Shown here: in pieces, positions 9,968 through 20,160 of the stretch | Layout: each line of letters starts with the position of its first letter | Numbering within the stretch: the first letter of the stretch is position 1 | Origin: Nicotiana tabacum | Lineage: Eukaryota > Streptophyta > Magnoliopsida > Solanales > Solanaceae | Assembly: GCF_000715075.1 (NCBI RefSeq) | Contig: NC_134101.1 | Location: forward strand, 29,207,322-29,271,321 | DNA: 64,000 nt | Reading direction: 5' to 3' | Position numbers and translations under genes: made by a program | Notes under the pieces: model-generated | Told to the model about the DNA's origin: nothing | What the model saw: only the letters and a program-made list of their open reading frames with translations | Databases searched by the model: none

Positions 9968-12900
9968 CGCTCATTTCTTTAATGTGGTTTTACTAGTGCC
10001 CATAATTTTTTATTTGCTTATTTTAATTAACAAAGATAAAAATAACAATGACAATTTCACCATTAATTATAGGGAGAAAGGAAATTTTAGCATGAAGATA
10101 GAAATTGGTAGCGATATTGTATGTAGCCAAAACAGAAAAAAGAAAAAGAAAAAAAGAACAAGCAAATCTGTTTCGATTTTCGTGTTTAATTTCTCTTCCC
10201 ATAGTCCAGCTTTTCTTTGTATGTTTGGTGCCCCGCCCTTACAGTTACACAATTGGCAACAACAGAACATCGACACCTGGAAGCCACGTGGATATCCATG
10301 TCGTCAATGCTGTCATTTGTGGTAAGCCATCACAGTTTGTAAGTAATGATTAGGGCTAGTTAAGCTTAATTTGGCCTCAATTTTCATGCATGTTATGTCA
10401 TCTAAATTGAAGGATTAATTAAAAGGATGTTTAAGTGAAAATAGTTAGTGCACGTAAAATTGTAGTATGACACATTTGCTTGTTTCTTTCCAGTTTCAAC
10501 GAAATAGAAAGCAATAGTTCACTCCACAAAATAAATTTAGTTAAACTTTTCTTCCAGCCAAAAAAGGACATCAAGTGTGAAAAAACACAGAAATAGAGTC
10601 ACCTTTTATCACTTTTTTACTTATTTTAATGAACCTGTGATTCACACATATTTCTCAATTAAAAAGTGAGTTTTTTAAATCCTATTTTCATGGGTACCCT
10701 TTAGTTTGTAGGCCTTGAGTACAGTAAAAGAGAAGATCTCAAAAACTGGCAGTTTTAAAGAATAATAAAATAAGATCAGGTGAAATTTAGGCCACGCAAA
10801 TAGAAAATTCAAGAAAGATTAATTAGAAAAAATTGTAAGCCAAGCATGGGAATAAATACCAAATCTAAGGAACATAGAACTTTATAAATTTTCTAAGGAT
10901 CATATCTTCTAGATGCCCCTTTGCCTTCTGTTCAAGGTTTCTAGTGCGGGATGTATGCTTAGGTCTTTAAAATTATGAATCATTTATTAATTCTAATGAA
11001 AGAAAAATTTCGGAATTTTTAGTGGATAATTTAATTTAACTACCTTATTGAAAATGAAGGTTCCATAGCAGAACCGAAAGAGACAAAAGGAATGGACCCA
11101 AGTCTCCTACCAATGGATGTTAAGTACTATCAAACACAATCTAAGATTATTATCATTGCAATCTTATATGCCGACCTCTACTTTTCTTTTTTCTTTTAGA
11201 CATTTTCTTACCAACAAACCACAAATTAACTATTCCATCCTTAATAGGACCTTTCTCCTCTTACCTAGATTTTGATTAATATATAAAAGTATATATGGTG
11301 GATTATTATTAATCATGTCACCTTGAAAAGGACACATAATTAAATAGTGACAAAAATATACAAGTCACCATCGTGGGAATTAAGCAAATCTACTAAAAAC
11401 AACTCACAAAATTTAATATAACGTGGAATTTGTTGTCTTTAGTAGATTTGCTTAATTTGTTGTTTTATATACTCCCTCCGTTCATTTTTACTTGGCATGT
11501 ATATTAATTTGTTGTTTTATATACTACAATTTGAGGAAATTATGGGTCGAACATATTTATGGCATTCGAAGTCATAATGAATGACTATATGTGATAATGA
11601 AACATTTCAAAAATAAGATAATTAAGTGGACAGTGCATGGATTTCAAAAATGACAGCCGAGACATAGTAATGGAGTGGAAAAGCTTCTAGAGTAAAGAGA
11701 GAAGGGTAAAAATAAATTATTAGGAGAATGACTAGAAAATCAGAAACTAATAATATGCTTTTGCCTACCGAAAATAGATCAAAATCCAAATAAAGATGTC
11801 CCACGTAATTATGTTTAATTTTCCTGAAATCCATGGTATGTTCAAACCTTAAAACGCAAATATCTCCAACTATTGCCCCACTAAATATGATACTGTTAGT
11901 TGAATATCTCCCTCACACTGTGGACCTTCTGTTTATTTTACTCAGCATTATTCTACATTAAAATATGCTTCTTTGACCCTTTACTAGTTTGAGAGGTTCA
12001 TATAAAATAAAGAGTGACATAATTTGGAGTCAAGAAGATGCTTCTCGTAACGACTTGCTGAAGATTAGCTATAGACTAATCATGGTTAAGATTTACAATT
12101 AATACCAAACATTAACTTTCTTAAGGAATTAAGAAAACATGAAATGAACAGTTAGAAAAGATTTTCGTACTCAATCTCTGTGCTTCGTAGGGTTTTCCCC
12201 AACAATGGATGTCATGTCATTTTTATGCGAGTTATGGTTTGTATTAAAACCTTTTTTGTTTTTTTTTAAAAAAAAGGTATGGAACCCCTTCCCACTCCCC
12301 ACCCCCGAGGTTTACATCATAGAATGATACTTGATCAAGATAATATTTGATAACTTATGGGGAGATTTAATTTTGTAGTCTATTATAAATGTTATTTTAG
12401 TATTATGATTTTTTTTCGCAGGAGATTCGTAAAAATAAGACAAAAAATATCTGAAAAAGAACATATGAAATTTTTGTCCGATCATTCTGTTCTATTCAAA
12501 TGTAAGCTAATACATGTTGAGGTTTTGTTTTTAAGATGAAATAGTCTTAAAATGAGGGTGAATGGGAAATGGAAGGAAAATGAAATTTTTGAGTAAAATT
12601 TTAAGTTTCTCCCTCTTGACAATGAGACATTATCCCATATTGGAAGAGGAAAAAAATTTTGGTGGGTATATATATAATTGCTCTTCTTGTAGCTCTTAAA
12701 GAGTTAAGAAGAAAGCAAGCATCGCGCCGTCGTCGTCGCTCGCTTCGGCTTCGGAGTGTGAATTGGAGTCAAGAAGATGCTTCTCGTAACGACCCTGGGG
12801 TTTGAAGTACTTACTGTTTCATTACGATAACTTATATTTTGCAGAATTATTATTTACAAATACAGCAATATTGGCGGGACTAACAATACATACGATAACT

Positions 12901-13379
12901 TCCTCTAGAATTATGGAAGGTGATGAAGTAATTAAATTAGTGGTCGTAGAACCATTTGATTTTTCTTTAAAGTTGTAATCCTAAAATAGGGCAACAAAAG
13001 TTTCTGAAGCTGGAACACAAGTAGATTGTGTGTTTCCTATGTGTTTTTTGTTTCATAAATGTCAAAAGAAGGAGCAATCACTTATATGACTATGACTTAT
13101 CAAAGGCATGAGAACCTTATATAAAGCTCCTATTTAGTTGAAGTGTATTGGTGTGAACGCTTCTCCAGCCGCCAATTCCCAAAAATAAAATGATAACTGT
13201 AATCAATTACAAATATAATTATTGTTAATAATGACATGATTTTCGCGACATGTTTTATGGGTCATTCTTAAGCTTTAGTTGTTTATGGGAAGATAAGAAT
13301 TGGGGATGCTGAAAAGTATATTATGTTACATCAAACATGTTAATTTAATACAAGAATTACAGTGAGAATGTACACTTTC
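9968..13379. other. Gene-free stretch
   Basis: No gene is supported. It contains a CTCCCTCCGTTCATTTTTAC MITE end at about 11470-11490, a 31-bp direct repeat annotated separately, and an LTR-like segment at about 12600-12760. Short open frames at 9912-10353 come from AT-rich and A-rich sequence and resemble nothing known. Confidence 0.4.
12024..12793. repeat. 31-bp direct repeat flanking a 708-bp segment
   Basis: The same 31 bases, starting TTGGAGTCAAGAAGATGC and ending CTCGTAACGAC, occur at 12024-12054 and 12763-12793. The intervening segment ends with GACATTATCCCATATTGGA and a CGTCGTCGTCGCTCGC block that look like the end of a Ty1/copia-type LTR. No coding sequence lies between them. Confidence 0.6.
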
Positions 13380-14478
13380 TATGTCCCAGACATAATTTTA
13401 TAGTCACATAAATATCATAACATATTTAAATTTAAAATTTGAAAGTTCTTTCTTTCGTTTCTTTCTTAAATGTTGCACCCAATCAAACTGATTCATACTT
13501 CACATTAGGGGTGTACATAGGTCGGGTTGGTTCGGATTTTTTAATTATCAAACCAAACTAATGGTGTCGGGTTTTTAAGTTTATAAACCAAACCAAATCA
13601 AACCAACATAGTCGGATTTTTCAATCTCGGCTTTTCTCGGGTTTTTGGGGTTTTTTCGAGTTTTCGAGTTTTTTTCCGGTAAAGTCTTCATAGCATAAAA
13701 TATGTAACTTGTGCTCCAAATATTTCTTAAAGTCCTAGTAAAATACAACTATATAATGTGTTATCCAAGAAACTAACACAATAATATGAGATAAGTCGTA
13801 GCATTATACTAAAATATTCAATAACAAAGATGAAATAATAAAATTACATAAAACAAATATTGCTAATTAATAAGCCATAATGAAAGTTAATATAATTTTA
13901 AAATACTATATAAGTCATGCTAAAATAAGTATAGCTAATAAGTACTAATATTAATTACATAACTAAACACTAAAGAAAAAGATAAACTAAGTTATGCATT
14001 TTCATTATAAACAATGTAAAACTAAAATAATTATCCAACACTTTCGTCATTCTTAGTATTGAATTGAATTTCTTTTGTTAGCATTAGTATTGATTTGAAC
14101 TTTGTTTGAGTTGCTACATTTATGGGCTATAAAATTTATTTATCATTCAAGAATGTTAAGTCTAAACTTGAAATAATACGTTAAAAGATAAAATTGTGAA
14201 CAAGTTTAAGAAATATATATAAATTATATTACAATAAATATTTATATGTATACAATATTTTTAAAAATTATATAAATATACTATCAGGTTGATTGGTTTG
14301 GTTTCGGTTTGATTTTTTTTAGTTAAAACCAAACCAAACCTATTATAGTAGGGTTTTATTTCCCAATACCAAATCACATCGAATTTTTTTCCCGGTTTGA
14401 CTCGGATTATCTTTTTGATACGGTTTATCGGTTTTCTTTATACACCCCTACTTCACATAAAATGAATCGAATGGAGTA
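13380..14478. mobile_element. MITE split by a Mutator-like element
   Basis: The left half (TTTCTATGTCCCAGACATAA onward) and right half (ACATAAAATGAATCGAATGG then AGTAT) look like the two ends of one CTCCGTCCC-type MITE. The Mutator-like copy C sits between them and duplicates the MITE sequence ACTTCACAT. The outer ends are approximate. Confidence 0.5.
13506..14449 (+). mobile_element. Mutator-like non-autonomous element, copy C
   Basis: It starts TAGGGGTGTACATAGGTCGG and ends TTTATACACCCCT. The perfect 9-bp duplication ACTTCACAT flanks it (13497-13505 and 14450-14458). Subterminal GGTTTGGTTT repeats and an AT-rich interior match copies A and B. No coding capacity is seen. Confidence 0.85.
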
Positions 14479-14479
14479 T

Positions 14480-15884
14480 CATTAATGGATTATCAAATAA
14501 CAATAAAAATAAAAATTTACATGCAAGATACATGTTATGTGTCTATTCGTTTTTATTGCAAATATCGCATAAACTTTTTCCCATTCAAAAGTAACCCTCG
14601 TACCACCAATTTTATAAAGCCTTTCTCCTATTTTAGTTTGTCTTTTTGTTTTTTGTTTTTTTGGGGGGGGGGGGGGGGGAGAGCGGCTGGGATTGCTTTG
14701 GCCAATGACAAGTAACAATAGTGTAAACTAAGCAAGTGGGGCGGTTTGTGGGCCTGTTGAAGTTTTGCTGCACTAACCTGCCCCTACCCTAAATTTTCAA
14801 CCCTTTTCATCATATGATGATCACATGTCAAATTACAAATCCCAGTATATCAACATTAAATACATCAAGAAAGCCACTCTCCACTCCCCAGAGGAAATTA
14901 AGTTTTCATCAGAGAAACATGAAAGGGTATAAGTTTATTGACTGAAAGTAAGTATCTACAACTGATAGATTAGAGCCAGAGTGTTTGCATTAATTATTAT
15001 CAGATTAATATAAACTAACTTATTTCATGGTAAGTAACTTTTTACGACTTATTAAAGTGAGATATTTTTTACTGTCAATTTATAAAACTTACTAACTAGA
15101 GTTGGAGTAAGACATGCATATTGTGATTGGAGTGCTGTGTGGGGCACGCCGGCGCCCGGCAGTGTTAGTGTTTGGTTTACGACTAATAGCTTTGATCCAA
15201 AACCTATATTTGTTTTAAAAAATTTATTAATATATACAAATTATTAGTTTAGAATACAGTAATTTAAAAGAATTACTTCAAATATGACTCCGACTCGTAA
15301 GGTAGGGCTGTATTGGCAACTAAACTTGAAAAGGACATCTAAAGGGGGGACAACTGAAAAGGATGGAGGGTTATTTTAAGTAGGGATGAAAATGACATGT
15401 CTCCACACACAACCCATGTTCTTCTCTTTCTATTTTCATCAGATACAGTATCATACTATATATAGTTTGATGATTACTTTCCAAGTCTTGTTCCATTTTG
15501 TCTCTTTCTTGTTCCTCTGGTTTTTTTCTCTTTTTTGTTCTTGTTTATCATTTAATTAGGACAGTTGTGATCTTCTGAGGCTGTAATGTTTGGACCAGCA
15601 ATAAAATACTAATGCCATGCTATTTCTGATCCTTTCCCTTTTTTTTGGTACAGTTTGCACTTTTCCAGTAATATACTTGTACTTTTTTATTCTTATATTT
15701 TTTTTTCTTTTTTCCTCTTTTTGTAATTATGCTGTTAGCTGTTGCTTGCGTTAAAAGCTAGAAGAAGGCAGGATATGATCATCTGAGCAGAAAAGTAGTG
15801 TTTGTTCTTCTCATATGATTGATTGAATTAATTCTGTTATATCAAATTGGTTTTAATTTGTGTAAATACTTCCTTCTACCAAAG
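14480..15884. other. Gene-free stretch with a G17 run
   Basis: No gene found. An uninterrupted run of 17 G (14663-14679) follows a T-rich tract. Around 15400-15800 the sequence is pyrimidine-rich with a TATATATAG string (15460-15468), which might be a remnant promoter or UTR, but there is no open frame to support a gene. Confidence 0.4.
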
Positions 15885-16060
15885 TCTTGAACCATCAGTA
15901 AAATTGTACATATCTTTGTATGACCTATATGTCACATGTTCGAACCGTGGAATCAACCACTAATACTTGCATTAATATAGGCTATTTACGTCACACCCTT
16001 GGAATGCGGTCATTCCCCGAATCGTGCGTGAATGCGGGATGCTTTGTGCACGGAACTGTC
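15885..16060 (+). mobile_element. tRNA-derived SINE (box B type)
   Basis: It contains GTCACATGTTCGAACCGTGG, a tRNA-like box B, followed by GGAATCAACCACTAATAC. Near the 3' end CACACCCTTGGAATGCGG and CGTGAATGCGGGATGC fit the same SINE type as 54092-54243. Boundaries are approximate because no clear target-site duplication was found. Confidence 0.6.
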
Positions 16061-16075
16061 AATATTTGAATATTG

Positions 16076-16733
16076 ATTAGGCTAGCATTTAGCTACAGAT
16101 ATCTTCTAGAGTTTGAATAACTTTGACATGATATTCCATAATGATCGGTTAAGGAAAACGGAAAGGTTAGGGGAATAGGGGTAGAGGGAGAGAAACATGA
16201 TTTTCCACAACATGGCGCTAGCCTAGGTATGATAGCATGCAGAAAAAATAGTAAAATTTGTGTCTGCATAGGCTAATTAATTGTTGCTTGACATTATTTT
16301 CATCCCAAAAATATAATGATAAGGATCATGATCATAATAAGAATTAAAATCATAATAGTTTACTATTTAATCTTTTTGTTCTTCCACGAGATTCTTCAGT
16401 ATCAATGCTCTCCAATTTACAAAATGGTTATCTGACATCTGCTACAACAAGAAGTTGTTTCCTTATATAAAATATATATAATCTTCTTACAATATTGTAG
16501 AATATATTTACTTGCAATACTCACTAAGTATTATTATTTCCTCAAATATGGTACGATTTGGTAGTCAAGAAAATATAATCCAAGTCACAATGTAATGTAA
16601 GAATTCGAATCTCAATAGTCATGAACGAATTCAAATCTCAATAGTCATGAACGAGTTCAAATCTCAATAGTTAATTACTTACTATTGTTCAGTTAAATCT
16701 TCCCTACTCCTTGTTAAGTGTTAACTATATGTT
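16076..16733. other. Gene-free stretch
   Basis: No gene. A small tandem repeat of about 28 bp (GAATTCAAATCTCAATAGTC and variants) lies at 16600-16672. Confidence 0.45.
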
Positions 16734-16751
16734 AAAAAGAATCAAAAGATC

Positions 16752-16983
16752 AACAACAACATACCCGATGTAATCCCACAAGTGGTGTCTAGGGTACTAG
16801 TATGTACGCAAACCTTATCATTACCTTGTGAAGATAAATAGGTTGTTTCCAATAGACCACCGGCTCAAGGAAAGTAAAATCACAGATATTAAATATGGTA
16901 GTGAAGAAGCCACGGAAAGTGAAGTCCTAACTACAGCCAAAAAAATAAGATAAACAAGCAAAAGAAACAACAAGTAGTAATAG
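16752..16983 (-). mobile_element. TS-type SINE
   Basis: A reverse-oriented copy: CAACAACAAC at the left is the TTG tail, followed by GTAATCCCACAAGTGGTGTC and GGTTGTTTCCAATAGACC. The flanks AAAAAGAATCAAAAGATC (16734-16751) and AAAAAGAATCAAAGATC (16984-17000) are a target-site duplication with a 1-base indel. Confidence 0.8.
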
Positions 16984-17000
16984 AAAAAGAATCAAAGATC

Positions 17001-19046
17001 CTGAGATATTTCTCTTTCTTTCTCTTACTAAAAACATAGTGTAAACTATATCCTTGAAGAATCTCACTAGGAGCCCAGTACAACAAAAGTTGGTAGCCAG
17101 GGTTGAAGCCCAATATTTATCATAGGATAGACGCAGGCTCTTGGGTCATGTCTCCATGAATCAGAATGTTTGGGCTGTTGGGGTCATGTTTGCAGAAATA
17201 ACCCTTGACAAATATGGGCTGAATAGGGACAACTTAAAGAGAAAATGGCATGGTACGACAACGCATAAAGAGAATTGGCAATTTTTTTAGCATTGTATTA
17301 GATCTAGCAAAGACATCCTAAAAAGATTGGCATTATATAGCCAAATTCTAAAAAACCCTAGTTTCTTATTTATTCTATCTCACCGTATTTCTTCTGCTCT
17401 CTCCAATATTTCTTTTTTAATTTCTCCTTCAATCTTTTTTCTTTTCTTTCCCCGTATTTCAATAATTTTTACCTAGGCCATTTTATATTGTGTGTGAAAA
17501 TTACTTTTGATATAACTATAAAGTTTTCCTTGCAGAACTTGGTTTGCATCTCGAAGTTAGGATAAGGATTTTGGATTTTTTTTTTTTGTGTTGTTTCAAT
17601 TCCAACGATACGGCCGAAGTTTGCCGCATGTCACAAAAGTTTCTCACACTAATTATTATGAGGATCCAACGTTGCGATTGTAGGATCATATTTTCCATTC
17701 GGATTACCTATCTTGGATGTAAATTCTCGTACTAATGAATTTCGCCCTTCTTCTCTTGCTTTTTCAAGTGGCAGATTCCAATTTTCTTCTTCTTCCCTTT
17801 TTTTTTTTCTAATGTAAGAAAGAAAATATGTGTGTTTGAGGTGGTGTACATTTATGTATATCAACATGTATACTTATGTGTATATCATGTTGTATATCGT
17901 GATATACATTGTTAGATTTGGAAATGTATTAAATCGGAATCAAATCGTCCAATTTGTGTTTAAGAGGGAGAAATTCATTTTGGATAAACTTATTTCAATT
18001 TTATTCTTGTCAAAGAAGGAAAATAAATTTTTGATATAATAGTTTTAGAGCGAGTTCTAAAATATAAAACAATAAATTTAATCATGGGAATAAATAAATT
18101 TTGGTATATATTTTAATATATAAAAGGAAAATAATTTTTTGATATACAGTTTGATATACACAAGAAACATAAATTGTGATATCCATTTTAGTATACACAT
18201 ATTCGATGTGTCATATATTGTGATATACAAGCAATATAATTATTTTTGTTGTGATATACATTGAAATAGAGACAACAAATTTAAACAATTATATTTATAA
18301 TTTCATATTTAAGATATACAAAGAACGAAAAAATTAATATATATTTCGATATACACAAAGAAGGAAAATAAAATTGTGATATACACACTCTTCTCGTGAT
18401 ATACAAATATTGGCTATCTGGTGCCAATATTTATAACTAGGGTTGTTTTTTGCCCAATTATGTAGGTACACTATTACACCATCCTACCTGGGTTGTGAAA
18501 ATGAATATGAACTACTAGTATTGTAGTAGATAAGTACATAAGCATTATTATACGTAAATAATGTAGGATGAAGTTGTGATCTACTCTCATCTTTCTGTGA
18601 CAAACTAAGCATACTTTTTGTTTAATCCTCCATTTTAGATTTTAGATCGTACTAAAGAAGAAGCTTCCTACTTCTAAATTTCAACCCGTTGGAATCGTTA
18701 AATGTTACGACTTTGAGACATTACATACTAATAAAAAAAAACTAACAACTGGCTACTATATATACTATCATTTATATAATACTTCTTTTCAGTTTTAGAA
18801 ACAAAAACCCGTTCAAAATAAACTCTGATGTATCTTTGATTTAAAATAAACCTATAAATATACAAAAAAAGATCGTTTTAGTTTGATGTCATTTGAGTCA
18901 ACTGATCTTGTTAAAATTATTCTTCACTAAGAGCTGTGTTGGAACATGCACCAAATTTGTAACAGTTGACATGCATGTTACTAGATTTGTAATAGTCTAT
19001 TCGTTCTGTTGATAACCCTTTAACTACATTAGCTTCAACTTACTAA

Positions 19047-19048
<2 letters not shown>
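17001..19048. other. Gene-free stretch with GATATAC-rich region
   Basis: Reading frames at 17516-18039 are short and resemble no family. From about 17860 to 18420 the string GATATAC recurs about every 20-60 bases on plus. The blocks around 17270-17340 and 18410-18450 share TTGGCAT/GCCAATAT and CCCTAGTTT/CTAGGGTT matches in inverted order, so this may be the body of an old non-autonomous transposon. Confidence 0.35.

Positions 19049-19122
<74 letters not shown>
19049..19122. repeat. (AT)37 microsatellite
   Basis: An unbroken AT dinucleotide run directly at the left edge of the retrotransposon block. It is framed by AAGA on the left and TCTT on the right, so the whole tract is self-complementary. 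Confidence 0.95.
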
Positions 19123-19124
<2 letters not shown>

Positions 19125-19771
19125 TTAACGGGTTAACGGATTATCCGTTAAGAAAATTGAATAATGATTTTAATGATATGCGGATTAACTTGACACAAAA
19201 TGATAAATTAAGTTGCAATTGAAATAAACGATGATAAAATCAATTCAAACCACAAGAATTGGACAATTTCAGTCTTGGAAGGTCAGTCGCCCTCAAGCCG
19301 GATGCACTTCGATCGGTATCAAGATACGGAAGAATAAGAGCTTAAAGAGAAAAATAATAATGTATTGCTTTTGAGTGCACGTTACAATGTATTTTATGAA
19401 TTATCAGACCCCTTTTATATAGTAGAGGAGTTTTACTTTAGGTACAATTCTATAAAAGATAATAAATATCTTGATTTACTGATTGTCGGTTCCTTATTGA
19501 TACGTGCCGAGTTTCCTGCCGTAATATCTGACTGGTCACGGATATTTTGGTCTTCTGTTGATTACGCTAACAGTGTTTCTTCAAGCTCGTTCGAGACTAG
19601 GATCGATTCCGGGATCACGGTCTCGATATTCTCGAAGGAAGGCGTTCTGCCCCCGAGTTCTAGCCCAGTGGGACTTGGGGTCAATCTTCAATCCTTTATT
19701 GTCATGTCTCTAGCCTGGCTCACCATGTCGGAGGCTAGGATGCACCACGAGTTCGATTTCGACCATATACA
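19123..19771 (-). repeat. 3' LTR of outer gypsy element
   Basis: It aligns with 34631-34938 through long shared runs, for example TTGATTTACTGATTGT, TATTTTGGTCTTCTGTTG and GGAGGCTAGGATGCACCACG. On the minus strand the LTR starts TGTATATGGTCG at 19771. The other end lies near the AT microsatellite and was not fixed exactly. The sequence GAAAAACGAGGATAC on minus, just inside 19772, is a weak candidate polypurine tract. Confidence 0.7.
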
Positions 19772-20160
19772 GATAGTATCCTCGTTTTTCAGAGAGTAGA
19801 CGACGAGAAACGATATGAGCTTCCGACTCTTACTTCGATACCCCATGACAAAAATGACAAAACAAACGAAACATCTCGTCAGTCAAGTCTTAACGACATT
19901 GAATGCATGTCAGTCGTCGGTCGGCTATTCCTGGATGCGAACCGTCACTGAAATACTATAAATACCTCTACCTTTGTTCATTTTAACTTTACGTTCAAAC
20001 CTTCTACCCTCGTATCTTCGAAATTTCAATACTTTCTAGCAATTATACTATGGTTTATTTGAGATATTTTACAAGAACTTTTGTACATCTCCATCTCAAG
20101 CCAACAAGTGCACTCCTTCAAGTTTCTCTTTTCCTCTACTTTTTCTTTATTTTTAAAGAA

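Noticed and set aside
9912..10353. Open frames of 137, 82 and 69 codons
   Set aside because: They overlap on both strands, begin inside transposon copy B, and run through an A-rich tract without motifs.
15460..15800. Possible microRNA or short gene after a TATA-like string
   Set aside because: No stable hairpin with a known plant miRNA sequence and no open frame was found.
17516..18039. Overlapping small frames that might be a gene
   Set aside because: Frames compete on both strands, contain homopolymer stretches, and no splice model gives a sensible protein.
19365..19799. 144-codon plus-strand frame
   Set aside because: It lies within the 3' LTR of the gypsy element and recurs in part at 34680-34949.
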